64,000 bases of DNA. It comes from Megalobrama amblycephala. Its lineage: Eukaryota > Chordata > Actinopteri > Cypriniformes > Xenocyprididae. Position 1 is the stretch's first letter, and each line of letters begins with the position of its first letter. A model generated the notes under the pieces. It did not search any database. It was not told the origin of the DNA and saw nothing but the letters and a program-made list of their open reading frames with translations. Where the stretch lies: assembly GCF_018812025.1 (NCBI RefSeq), contig NC_063049.1, positions 40,227,503-40,291,502 on the forward strand. The letters are read 5' to 3'. Shown here piece by piece: positions 10,463 through 22,184 of the stretch. Made by a program: the position numbers and the translations under genes.

Positions 10463-13400
10463 ATGTCGTTCAAGGGCGCTTCCAGGAGTTTCTCCAGCTC
10501 AAGTCTGTCTAGCAGCATGGGCTCAAGGGGCAATATGTTTGGAGCCATAGGGAATCTGGCAAACACAATGCGTCCGTATGTGCAGATCAACAGCAGCAAT
10601 TTTCCCCAGGTAGATGATAAAGAGACCATGAAGGGTCTGAATGACCGTCTGGGGGATTATCTGTCAAAAGTGCGACTGCTGGAGGAGTCCAACACTAAAC
10701 TGGAACAGCAAATCAAAGAGGCTCTGATGAGAAAAGGAGCTGAGAGCGGCAGAGACTGGAGCGCCTATGAGAGGATCATTGCTGATCTGAGAAACCAGGT
10801 GAGCAAATAAAAGGTTTTGTTAAGAATCCATGCATGCTTTTTTATCATAATGTACACAGCCAATGTTTGGACACACCTGCTTATTCTTTATTATGACTAT
10901 TTTCCTCATTTTAGAATGATAGTAAAGTCATCAAAACTATGAAATAACACAGTGGGACCAAAAAAAAAAAAAAAGTGCAAAGTCTCTCCACCCTGTACTC
11001 TGCTTACTCTGGATATTCTCAACTTCATTTTGTTTCAAGTTAATACTGGACACTTGTTGATGCTTTTCCTTCTCTATCTGCTCCAACTCATCCATTAAAA
11101 TTCACATTTGAAATTAAACTGTAATATAAGTGTCTAAACATTTGAATGTGTATGTGGTTTAAACTTGCAAGAACAACTTGCTGACAATAAGCTGCGACGA
11201 CATTTAAACTTTTAATTAGACTGTATTAATTTAATTGAATATTCAATTGGTTCAATAAAAAAATAGTATTTTTATAAAGCATTTTAGTTAGTAATCTTTA
11301 TTTAACCAAGTAAAGAGACACATTTTTTATTAGTGAAAAAATTGAAAGGAAAGCCACAAAAACTAATACTACGGGAACTGCATTCATGGAAGAGATACAT
11401 AAATATTTCATGAAAAATATTTGCTGTATTGAGACAGTCAGTGCAAGCCAATGATATCAGTGTGTTTGTAGATCCAGGAAATGACTATGGACAATGCCAG
11501 ACTGTTTCTACAGATAGACAATGCGAGGCTGGCTTCTGACGATTTCAAAGTCAAGTGAGATTTCTATTTATTCCCTTTCATTTTCATTCATTGAGATTTT
11601 TACTTATTCCCTTTTAGTCCATTTCATGAAAACAAATAAATAAATAAACCTGTCTATATGCTGTAAATGTGACACGCCCTGTAGTCTCTCATGTAAATGA
11701 ACTGTCCCATCCGGGCAGGTTTGAGTCAGAGCAGGGCATGCGACAAGGGGTGGAGCAGGATCTGGCACGTCTCCGCAAGATGCTGGACGACACTTACATG
11801 GGCCGTATGCAGCTGGAGAGCCAGATCGAGTCTATGAGAGAAGAGCTGGCTTTCCTAAAGAAGAGCCACGATGAGGTACACGCCTTGAACACACTATTCA
11901 ACACTGATTAAACACTATGACAGCTGACACCTATGGTGGTTTGTTTGATGTGTTTGTATGAGACTCCAACAGCCTTCTAGTCACATGCAGCAGCAGTTAG
12001 TAGTTAATAGATATTTAACATTTATATTTAATAAGCTTAAAATAAATTCTTTTATATGTAAAAATCAAGTAAATTGTATCAACATTTTTAGGATGTGTCA
12101 TTCACAATGATTCATTATATGACTCATGTAGGCCTACTTTTGTCTGATTTCTGACTTTTATGTTTCAAATCTAAGGTTGATTTATCTGGCTTGATTTATT
12201 AACTCTTTCCCCCAGTTTCATGGACAAAGCTTAAGCTAGTCCTAGACTAAAATGCATGTTTGAGCCGTTTTAAGTTAAAGCAACTTGCACTGACATCTCT
12301 GACAGCAACATAGTGTCTGCCCAGATCTGGCCCACATCTGGTCCGCATATAATCTACATGTACCAGATGTGGGCCGGATCTGGGCCACATTCTGTTGCTG
12401 TCTGGAATATGTCAATGTCATTGTTTTGTCTCAAGATGAACACCAGTAATGTTTTTTTTTTTTTTTTCTGGTGTACTTTTATAAAAGCTACTTAAATATC
12501 CTAATTGAACTAAGACCTAATCCTGGCTTAGACTAAACCCTGTCTGTGAAACCGGGCCTTTAAGCCCTGGATACAGGGTTGGCAGGTTTTCACAACAAAA
12601 CCTGCCCTATTGCTCCTCAAAACTAGCCTAAAACTAGCCCAATCGCATTTAAAGGGTGTCCCACAGTAAAATTAGCTTTTTTGGCGGGGCTTCCCTGGTA
12701 AAATTCGCATTCCAGGAACTAAATATCGCGTTATTTTGGGTCGATTCAACCAGCGGACATGAAAAAAACCCTGTGGCAACAGTGTAAAAGTAGCCAAATT
12801 CTGCAGGAAAACCGTGGACTTGGCAACACTGCCTGGATAAGCTGTAGGATTTTAGCAATCCTATAAGATCATGACTTTATCACACTGTGCAACATGGATC
12901 TACTAATCTTGGGTATGACATATGCATGTCGATGATGTACGATGATGACACCTGTTGACTCGTAGGCTACGATGCAAGTTTCTATAGAAGAATAAAATGT
13001 CATCAGCATGCGCTAGTGGTAAACAAAACACCATGTTGAATCACACTTTGACAGTTGTAGTTTTTATGTGTGCTGAAAATAAAAAGGAAGTGGTGAAAGA
13101 AGGGAAAAGAGTTTGAGGTAAGCAGTTTTAAGTTTTAACGCCATGTTGCGTTGATTTCATGTCGCATTTTTATTAGCTGGTCAGTAGACGTAACGCACTG
13201 CGATGATCATGACACTGTCAGAAAATGATCGTAGGCTATCTTTGGTCACAAGATCAGGAAAACGGCCCAAATTTGAACCTCTCTCACTGTACGACATAGG
13301 ACCACTGATTAAAAGCCAAGATCACAGAAATCGCCACGATTGTTTCACAATGGCAATCTTTCGTCTGGGACAGCCAAAAATCGTTCAGTATATCCCAGGC

Positions 13401-16400
13401 TTTATTTAAGCTCTTCTATTAAAAAGGAGTTATAGGCTATGTAGAGCTTAGAAACCCTTGTTATTAGTGACACCGGTGGCCGTTAAGTGAACTGCAGCCA
13501 GCAACTCATTGCTCGTGCGTGCACACGTGCACACTTTATGTACAATTGCGACCGAACGTGATTCAATGCCTCGATATACTCACTGTGAAGTTCTTTTTTT
13601 TGCTTAGAAGTAAAAAGAAGTTGGAAATACCTTTCCAGAAATAAACTATTAACGAACATCCACACGCTGTCCACGCTGCTGAGAGCGACGGTTAGATGAA
13701 TATGTAAATATGAGCTGCGCGCGCTTTCCTCTCAAAACAAAATAAACACATGACAAACAGTGACAGCGGTGATAAAACAAAATGAATCCATTTCCTTTGC
13801 ATGACACACTGACAGTACAGAATAGCTCTTTCAGCATTATCCTGAACATTAGAAGCATTCATTTCATGTGTCATAGTGTGCGTAAATCACATCCTTTTGA
13901 GTTTCCCGGCAAAAACGTCCCGAGTCCTTCACATATAAATCAGTTGGCTGGCAACCAAGGATGCTGGGGAAGATCTCTGGGTTGTTGTTTTTTTTAATTA
14001 CAAGACCTACGGAAGAGGATTAGGGCCAAGCAATGATAAAAAAATAAAACCATCTCGAGATTAAAGTTGTTAAATTTCGAGAAAAAACTTGTTAAATTTC
14101 GAGAAAAAAAGTCTAGATAAAATGTTGAGAATAAAGTCATTAAATTACGAGAAAAAAGTCGTTAAATTACGAGAACAAATTCGTTAAATTTTGAGAAAAA
14201 TTTCATTAAATTTCGAGAAAAAAGTCGAGATAAAATGTTGAGAATAAAGTCATTAAATTACGAGAATAAACTTATTAAATTATGAGAAAAAAGTAGTTAA
14301 ATTAAAAAGGTCGAGATAAAATGTTGAGAATAAACTCATTAAATTACGAGAAAAAAACTCGATAAATTTTGAGAAAAAAGTCGATAAAATCTTGAGAATA
14401 AAGTCATTAAATTACGAGAAAAAAGTCGTTAAATTACGAGAACAGATTCGTTAAATTATGAGAAAAATGTCATTAAATTTTGAGAAAAAAGTCGAGATAA
14501 AATGTTGAGAATAAACTCATTAAATTACGAGAAAAAAAGTCGATAAATTTTGAGAAAAAAGTCGATAAAATTTTGAGAATAAAGTCATTAAATTTCGAGA
14601 AAAAAGTCGATAAAATGTTGAGAATAAAGTCATTAAATTTCAAGAAAAAAGTCGATAAAATGTTGAGAATAAAGTCATTAAATTACGAGAAAAAAGTCGT
14701 TAAATTACGAGAACAAATTCGTTAAATTACGAGAATAAATTCTCTCTAATCACTCTCACAGGACTTTGATGTCATACACCATGGTCCCTCAAATCCAGTC
14801 CTGGAGAGTTTCCAACCCTAATCAAACACACCAGAACAAGCTAGTCAAGGTCTCAGATTTACTAGAAAATGACAGTTAGGTGAGTTCGATCAGGTTTGAG
14901 CTAAATTCTGCAGGAAAGTGGCCCTCCAGGGCTGGATTTGAGGAATCCTGTCATAGTCTCCCCGTTTCAAGTCAAACAAACCTATTATTTCAGCTGCTGT
15001 CAACAGATATTCCCACCTGGTTTTCAATGCTTTGGGGCAAGCGTTAAGCACACTCAGTTCTCTAGTAGCCGCACTGTTGCCAGATCCTGTTATTATAAAC
15101 CATATAACTAAAGTATTTTATCATTTTATTTCACAGGATGTCGCCAACCTAAAGAGCCAGATCAGCGACTGTCAAGTCAATGTGCAGATGGAGAATAAAA
15201 ACAGTCCAGACCTCAATGACACCATTAGTAACATCCGCACGCAGTATGAACGAGCTGTGCAGAAGAGCCGCGAGGAAACTGAAGCCTGGTACCAAAACAA
15301 AGTCAGTCTTACTTTGCATTCTTTTGTTGTCTCCCTCTGTTTTTCCAAATTGTTGGCACTTTCTACTCTTTGGTGTCCCATTACAAGGTACTTTTTTTGT
15401 TGGTACTATTAGATCTGTTAGCTAAACTATTATTTAAAAATTAAAATGATCCTAGCATGAAAGTCATATAATTTTCAACACATAAAATGTCTGTATCTCC
15501 CATTAATTTGGAGATTTGGCCTGTTTGCTGTCTTATTAATCTCTAAACAAACATTTGCTCACATACAAACTAGCACTTGGAATCTTATTACCCTTTCTGA
15601 CCTAGTTTTCTTTGACTTTTTATTCATTTATTGTTCAAATTTAATCAATCCATCCAATTTATTTATTTATTATTTAATTGTTATTTATTTATTTATTTAT
15701 TTATTGTTAAAATTCCATCAATCCATCCTTTTTATTGATTTATTCTTTAATGATTTATTATTTTACTTTATTATTTAATTATTTATGATTCATTATTTAA
15801 TTATTTATTCATGCTGCAAAATAAACTCAAATAAGGGTACTAAACTATATTTAGAAATTCAGCAAAAATGGCAGATCTCATATAAAATAAATTGCACCTC
15901 CAAAGAAATGAAGCTTAAACACACCCTTTCATTTTATATGAGTTGTGACCCTATTTTTGTACCCTATGGGAAAGTGCCTTTTACTTAGGAGAGCTTTGTG
16001 CATAATTATAAGGCGGACCTATATTATCATGTGACCTGAATATCTTGTTCCTCTCCATCCAGTTTGACAACATCACAGCTGAGGTGACTCAGAACACAGA
16101 AGCTCTGCAGACAGCAAAGACAGAGCTGAATGAGCTGCGCAGGCAGAAACAATCTCTAGAAATTGACCTGCAGGCGCTTCACAACATGGTACGGCACACA
16201 AATTACAGTGATTATGTGCTTGACAAATCATTCTGCATTCTACCCAGTCAGCACCCTCACCTGTCAGACATTCAAACGATTATGAAATGTTTCCAGCCTG
16301 TCTCCATGCATGCATGTCATCTGAATTTACACATTATTCCTGTGCACCCAAGTGTTTTTTTTAACCATGGGAAAACAGAAGCTGTTTTTATACAGTGGTT

Positions 16401-19400
16401 CGTCAAGATATTTTTTGTCAAGATAATTTTTTGCACTTAGCTGAAGCACAATTCTGCACAAAAATGATTGCATAACTAAAAAAAAAAAAAATATTGACGC
16501 ACACACTTATTACTAATTCTTTATCAGTTTTAACTGATAGTTTCAACTAATGCATTGAAAATATGTTCCATATCATGTAAAGAAATAAATAATACATAAA
16601 TACTGTTTAACTTCCCACATTTTAGAATAATAGTTATCTATCTAAAAAATACAATTAAAAAACCTTATTTCAAAAGGTTAAGATCATGAGAAACATATTC
16701 TGTCAAGAGTGTCCACAAACTACTTATTCTGCTTGGTGCCTTGCAGATTCGTTCTCTCGAAGATTCGCTGCATGAAGTGGAAGCACACTACAGTCAGGAA
16801 GTCAGCGGACACAACTCTCAAATCATGCAGCTGGAGGGAGAGCTGGGACAGGTGCGTGCCCAGGTGGAGCGCCAGACGGCTGAGTACGAGGCGCTGCTCA
16901 ACATCAAGTCCAAACTCGAGGCAGAGATCGCCACCTATCATCGTCTTTTGGAGGGCGTTGTTGACGACAAGGCGGGGGACAAAAACAGGTAAGATGAAAG
17001 AAAGTTTGTGAACAGTAATTTAAAAAAAATGGATGAGGAAAAATATTCCTTAATTAAGACCTTAATAGGCTGAATCATTTGTTTTTAATTAAAAAAAGAA
17101 AAGGTACAAAAGCGGTCACTGGGATGGTTTCAAAAGGTACACCTTTGTACCTTATTTACCCCTAAAGGGTGTATATTAGTACCTTAAATTTGCATATTAG
17201 TACGTAAAGTGTATATTTTAGCACCTAAATGGTACATATTACAACCTTCTGAAAGGGTTCAGTCCCAGTGACAGATTGAGAAAAAGAAAAACAAAATTGA
17301 GAATGTGAGGCCTGTTCCCATAGTCCCCAAGTCCTTAAAAAGAATCAGTACTACACTTTTAAAAATAAAAGGTTCTTTATTGCCGTTTATAGTTCCATGA
17401 AGAACTTTTAACATCCTTAGAATCTTTCCATTGCACAAAAGGTTCTTTACCATTGAAAAAGTGTTCTTCAGATTTTTTAAAAGTTATTTACACTAAGAAA
17501 AAAAAATGGTTCTTTAAGAGGTTCCAAGAAATGTTCTTTTGTGGAAACAAAAATGTTTTTTCTATGGGGGAAAAAAAAAACTTTTTGGAACCTTTTTTTT
17601 GTTTGGCCCAATATTTCGATTTTGACTGGAGGATGACATTCCTCCAGGGCCCCTGAGATCGAATCTTACCCGGGAGGGTGCACCTGCCTGGGATGCATGA
17701 CCTGCTCTTGGAGGGTGGATGTATAACAAACAATGCAGCCGAGTGTTCAAATTAGGACGGCATAGGCAATATATCAAAGATTCCCTATATTTTCAAGATG
17801 ATTTTGCTATAGCGATATAAAAGTATTGTTATAATATAAGATTATGTAGACAAATTTGGAATAAAGTGCATGTGCATGATTCATTTTCATGCATCAGTGC
17901 ATTACGATTCAAAACTATGATGTAACTAACTTTCTCTAAAAATGTTTCATTAAAAGGTATACGAAGGTAAATATTGCTGTTTGTTAAAATGATTTGGAGT
18001 AGTTCAGAACAAATACAAAAAGCATTTTCAATTTTGAGAAGCATTTGGTCACAGATTGCAGTGTGCACATCACACAGTATTGCTGTTTCCATATAGCATT
18101 TTCCCTTGTGAGCTGCCCATGCAAATCTAGCGTGCACAAAGCACAGCTTTCCACGAGGAAGTCACGCTATAGCAACAAACACAAGGCACAAACTCTTTCC
18201 CTACAGGCTTGTGAGAAACATGTCCCAGCAAGCATTTGTCCTTTAAAACAGACATCACTTAAACACCATAAACAATGAGGTGGACGCATGCCCCCTGATA
18301 TGCAGTGCTTGCTTAATGTCTCAATGATTCCAGATGGGAACGATTCTTAAAATCTCAACTTCAATCCACTCCAGTCTTGATTAAATAGTTGCATCCTTTC
18401 CCTATCTAGTACCTCCATTTGTGCCACTATCTCATGTTTTCTCTTCCCTCCCACAGAGAGGAATTTTCTTTAGAGCAGGCGATGTATGCAGGTGAGTACG
18501 TGATGAGTAGATTTTAGGCATCGTCCGGTGTGAGTTAACAAACGCTTGCCTAACCCACATCAAGTTTGTCTTCATACTAATTATCACTCACTGCTCTACA
18601 GTCTAACAGACGAGTGCTGCCTGAGCCCTCGCTGGCCGAATGTACATGCATCGGTCACACTGCTTGTGTTTCTCACTGCTAACCTCATGCAAATATGATT
18701 GAAGATAATCATCTGTACAATTTGTTTAAGAATCAAAGGGGTCATTCTACAAAACAAGTGCCATGTGTGCCCTTCACAGTATGTGCCTTTTTTTAGTCAC
18801 CTCTGTTTTGAGCTCTGATTTCTATACATATATATACATATACTGAAGTTTGCTCAGTAAGATGTTTTTGAAAGAAGTCTCTTATGCTCACCAAGACTTT
18901 TATTTGTTCAAAAATACAGTGAAAAAAGTAATATTGTGAAATATTATTACAATTTCAAAGAACTGTTTATATTTGAATATATTTTAAAATGTAATTTACT
19001 CCAGTGATGCATTTTCACCTCACAATTGTTTGATATATATATAGTTAAATAGCATTTATAGAAAGAGTTACACTTTATTTCAATAGTCCACTATAGACAT
19101 TCTACTAACGTGTACCTTGCAACTACGTCAACTAGCAGTCATTAGAGTATTAATAGACTGTCTGCGTAATATCTGCTAACACGTTATTTTGATGCTTCCA
19201 ATAGACATACTACCAACTACAAGTAACTTTACAACTACATGTCAACTAACTCTCATTATAGTATTAAAATGTCAACTTAATATCTGCTAACACATTATTT
19301 TGATGCTTCTAACAGGCATTCTACCAACTACAAGTAACTTTGCAACTACATGTCCACTAACTTTCATTATAGTATTAAAATGTCAACTTAATATCTGCTA

Positions 19401-21054
19401 GCACGTTATTTTGATGCTCCAAACAGACATTCTACTGACTACAAGTAGCTTTGCAACTACATGTCAACTTTCATTATAGTATTAAAATGTCAACTTAATA
19501 TCTGCTAGCACGTTATTTTGATGCTTCTAACAGACGTTCTACCAACTACAAGTAGCTTTGCAAGTACATTTCATCTCTCATTATAGTATTAAAATGTCAA
19601 CTTAATATCTGCTAGCATGTTATTTTGATGCTCCCAACATTCTACTGACTACAAGTAGCTTTGCAACTACATGTCAACTAACTCTCATTATAGTATTAAA
19701 ATGTCAACTTAATATCTGCTAACACGTTGTTTTGATGCTTCTAACAGACATTCTACCAACTACAAGTAACTTTGCAACTACGTCAACTCTCATTATAGTA
19801 TTAAACTATCTGCTAACACTTTATTTTGATGCTCCCAACAGACATTCTACTGACTACAAGTAGCTTTGCAACTACATGTCAACTTTCATTATAGTATTAA
19901 AATGTCAACTTAATATCTGCTAGCACGTTATTTTGATGCTTCTAACAGACATTCTACCAACTACAAGTAGCTTTGCAACTACATGTCAACTAACTCATAG
20001 TATTATTAAAATGTCAACTTAATATCTGCTACCACTTTATTTTGATGCTTCCAACAGGCATTCTACTAACTACAAGTAACTTTGAAACTACATGTCAACT
20101 AACTCTCATTATAGTATTATTAAATTGTCTGCATATCTGCAAACTTTAGTTTGAAGCTTCCCCAACATTCTGCTATCTACAAGTAACCTTGCAACTAGAA
20201 CTGTTGTTTATTTGAATGTAATTTACTCCTGTGATGCATTTTTTCCTCACAATTCTTTTGATAAATATATAGCTCAAAAGAATAGCATTTATTTGAAATA
20301 GAAATAATTTTTGATCAATTTAATGCATGTTTTGCTAAATAAAAGTATTCATTTCTTACTGACCGCAAACATTTGAAGAGAAATGTATATACAAAAAGAA
20401 ATTAGTATTTAGTTATTCTCAAATTAAAAGTAAAAAGTAAATTCTCAAAGAAGCACTGATATATATATATTTTTTTAATTTACAAAAATTCACTTCCAAA
20501 ATTACCTTATCAAACTGCAGTAGGCACGTGATTCATAGAATGACCCAAATGTTGACTAGCCAATTACAAATGTTGCATGATTTGTTTGCATCTGTTTTTA
20601 GAGAAAAATGACTAATTTCTTTTTGTATGTTACATAAATGCCATAAATTACTAAAGACTGTCACTAACCTCCAGCTTATGTTCTGTCTCCAGCTCCTCCT
20701 CCTCCGTCTTCCGTAAATCTTAAGAAAGCCATCATCATCACCCAAGAAATAGTGGACGGAGAGGTGGTCTCTCAGAGTGAATTTGAGCAAAATCCTACTT
20801 ATCTCAACGGCCAGGGCATTTTTGGGAGGGAAGAGAAGTTTGTAGAACATCTGGAGTTTGTGGAGGAAGAGAAGATAACAGAGCAACTGAAGTTTGTGGA
20901 GGAAGAGAAGATAACAGAGCAACTGGAGTTTGTGGAGGAAGAGAAGATAACAGAACAGCAGGAGTTAGTAGATCAAGAGGTGTTGGTGGAGGGAAAGAAA
21001 CCTGTGGAACATGAGGAGGAGGAAGCTTCTCCAAATGTGGAGGAGAACGAGTGA
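10463..21054 (+). CDS. krt18-like: Type I keratin, K18-like, with long acidic repeat tail
   Basis: Type I (acidic) keratin, which pairs with a type II keratin to form cytoplasmic intermediate filaments in epithelia. Coding exons: 10463-10798, 11472-11554, 11719-11875, 15137-15301, 16063-16188, 16747-16988, 18457-18491, 20693-21054. They sum to 1,506 nt (501 aa plus stop) with every junction GT-AG and in phase. Exons 2, 3 and 5 (83, 157, 126 nt) have the classical type I keratin sizes. A Ser-rich head (residues 1-50) precedes the helix-initiation motif ([20 protein letters not shown], residues ~58-77). Coiled-coil segments follow, with [20 protein letters not shown] in coil 1B, and then the helix-termination motif ([20 protein letters not shown], ~336-355). 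The tail has IVDGEVVS, resembling the K18 tail motif IVDGKVVS. It then departs from K18 with a long Glu-rich extension. K18-like fits best, but the exact paralogue is unresolved. It converges on arpc2. Confidence 0.93.
12304..12400. repeat. Short inverted repeat in keratin intron 3
   Basis: CCAGATCTGGCCCACATCTG at the left is mirrored by CCAGATGTGGGCCGGATCTG at the right, around a ~25-bp loop. It looks like a small foldback repeat. Confidence 0.6.
14044..14745 (+). repeat. Minisatellite in keratin intron 3 (AAAAAGTCGTTAAATTACGAG units)
   Basis: About 700 bp are made of ~20-24 bp variants of GAGAAAAAAGTCGTTAAATT and GAGAATAAAGTCATTAAATT. They are themselves arranged in a higher-order order (short AAAATGTTGAGAATAAAGTC blocks between longer ones). 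No coding potential. Confidence 0.9.
14781..14950. mobile_element. MITE of the CAGGGGTGTCC / CTGGAGGGCC family (degraded)
   Basis: The left part CAAATCCAGTCCTGGAGAG and right part CCTCCAGGGCTGGATTTGAG are inverted. The internal AACACACCAGAACAAGCTAG and TCTGCAGGAAAGTGGCCCTC match the family seen at 45,091 and 55,908. Confidence 0.65.
15640..15815. repeat. TTTA-rich low-complexity tract in keratin intron 4
   Basis: Repeated TTTATTTATTTAT and TTATTATTTAATTATTTA motifs with an internal duplicated AATCCATCC segment. Simple-sequence DNA. Confidence 0.75.
17096..17275. mobile_element. MITE with GTCACTGGGA / TCCCAGTGAC ends
   Basis: GCGGTCACTGGGATGG at the left and CAGTCCCAGTGACAG at the right are inverted. 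Between them lie repeated GGTACA/TGTACC motifs. It is in keratin intron 6. Confidence 0.65.
17346..17600. mobile_element. MITE related to the GGTTCTTT element at 40,365
   Basis: Starts ACTTTTAAAAATAAAAGGTT and contains GTTCCATGAAGAACTTTTAA and TTCCATTGCACAAAAGGTTC. These align in order with the cleaner copy at 40,365-40,566. The right end is degraded by A/T runs. Confidence 0.65.
18780..19068 (+). mobile_element. Fragment of an ACCGTTCAAAAGTTTGG-type element, left of the satellite
   Basis: Contains TCTTATGCTCACCAAGACTT and TATTTGTTCAAAAATACAGT, typical of the interior of this element family. The stretch ATTTACTCCAGTGATGCATT reappears at ~20,217 on the other side of the satellite array, suggesting the array lies within or beside it. 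Confidence 0.45.
19070..20195 (+). repeat. ~107-bp tandem satellite, about 11 units, in keratin intron 7
   Basis: The landmark CATTCTACCAACTACAAGTA (with variants) recurs at about 19,097, 19,205, 19,318, 19,428, 19,537, 19,640, 19,750, 19,843, 19,951, 20,061 and 20,168. Each unit also contains TATAGTATTAAAATGTCAAC and TATCTGCTAACACGTTATTT. The array opens with CACTTTATTTCAATAGTCCA. The same family forms an array in arpc2 intron 9. Confidence 0.92.
20196..20690. other. Remainder of keratin intron 7
   Basis: Element-like flank of the satellite (TGATGCATTTTTTCCTCACA, then TTGATCAATTTAATGCATG) followed by AT-rich DNA up to the exon 8 acceptor. No exon seen. Confidence 0.4.
20674..20692 (+). promoter_or_regulatory. 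Two in-frame alternative splice acceptors for the last keratin exon
   Basis: AG at 20,673-20,674 and at 20,691-20,692 are 18 nt apart. Both leave the reading frame open, so use of the upstream one would add six residues (YVLSPA) before the PPPP segment. The downstream site has the better pyrimidine tract (TTCTGTCTCCAG) and was chosen. Confidence 0.45.
20851..20958 (+). repeat. Three tandem 36-bp repeats in the keratin tail
   Basis: Three consecutive 36-nt units each encode [12 protein letters not shown] or a one-residue variant (LKF in the second). They are preceded by a partial unit ([12 protein letters not shown]) and followed by a degenerate one ([12 protein letters not shown]). Nucleotide identity between units is almost complete, pointing to recent expansion or homogenisation. 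The array makes the tail strongly acidic. Confidence 0.9.
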
Positions 21055-21189
21055 CTTTCTACTGCTACATCCTACATTTCTCTTCCTAATCTTACATTCT
21101 CTGGTTCTTCATCTCTTTCTTTCTTTCCTTATTCCTGCTCAGTTTATCATTGTGAAGGCCATGACTATCTTATCAATCTCCTGTGCCAC

Positions 21190-21195
21190 ATTAAA
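21190..21195 (+). terminator. Likely keratin polyadenylation signal
   Basis: ATTAAA lies 136 bases after the stop codon, followed by GT-rich sequence (TTTTCTGGTCAGTGTTGTT). A second candidate, AATAAA, lies at 21,448-21,453 but falls in repeat-derived DNA. Confidence 0.5.
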
Positions 21196-21239
21196 ACATG
21201 TATGAGACTCATTTTCTGGTCAGTGTTGTTATTTTATAA

Positions 21240-21840
21240 TGTACATTTATGGTCAAAAGTTTAGGAACAGTAATTATATAATAACTTATTAATACTTAAT
21301 ATTCAGTGAGGCAGATTAAATTGATCAAAAGTGACAGTGAAGACATTTATAATGTTGTAAAAGATTTCAGTAACACTTAAACCTGTATAATGCGTTATAA
21401 ATGTACATTATGAATACCTTTTTAATGCATTATACATAAAAGCTTTAAATAAAGTGTTGCCATCATCTCCATTTCTGTTCTTTTGATCTCCTGGAAAATG
21501 TTCTACAAAAATGTGAAGCAGCACAATGGTTTTCAACATTGATAATGATAAGAAAGGTTTCCTGAACAGCAAAACAGCATATTAGAATGATTTCTGAATG
21601 ATCATGTGACATTGAAGATGAGTAATGATACTGAAAAACATCACAGTAATAAATTAGTTTTAAATATCTTCAAATAAAAAACATTTATTTTGAAGTGTGT
21701 ATATATATATAAATAAAACAATATTACTAATTTTACTCTTTTTTTTTTTTTTTAGCATAGACATTTTCGGAAAAAAAAAAAAAAAAAAAAAAATCTTATA
21801 GACCCCAAACTAAATGATTTTACCCCAAGGAACAGACAAA
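21240..21840. mobile_element. Degraded ACCGTTCAAAAGTTTGG-type element between the two convergent genes
   Basis: ATGGTCAAAAGTTTAGGAAC, TTAAATTGATCAAAAGTGAC and GATCATGTGACATTGAAGAT match in order the better copy at 34,836-35,288. It is followed by long T and A runs near 21,745 and 21,770-21,793. It occupies most of the gap between the keratin and arpc2 3' ends. Confidence 0.6.
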
Positions 21841-21865
21841 AAAAATCTCTTGTATAGAAGACTGA

Positions 21866-21871
21866 TTTATT
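21866..21871 (-). terminator. Candidate arpc2 polyadenylation signal
   Basis: TTTATT on the forward strand reads AATAAA on the reverse strand, ~315 bases downstream of the arpc2 stop. Another AATAAA (reverse) lies near 22,075, closer to the stop, so the choice is uncertain. Confidence 0.4.
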
Positions 21872-22184
21872 CATGACCATTTCATGATGTCCATTATTGA
21901 TGCATTTGGCGAAACGAAGGCAAAAGGAAGAGAGGAAAGGGAAAATACTGCATGACTATGTCAATAAAACACTGTCAGACAACAGAGCTACACAGTGAAA
22001 CATAAGAGTGTATCAAAAAATCTGTTTATCCAACATACAAATAACATTTATCCTATAAATGCAAAGCGAGGAATTTATTTGTCTCCCTGTTGAGGTGCAA
22101 ATTCCATGTGGAGGATCGACATCACTGGCCAGAGGTGTATAATGGAGTCCACGGATGCTGGTCTCGTGATTGCACATCATGTCC

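Noticed and set aside
12304..12400. Possible microRNA hairpin in keratin intron 3
   Set aside because: The stem is a short perfect inverted repeat typical of small foldback elements, with no evidence of a miRNA-like bulged precursor or conservation.
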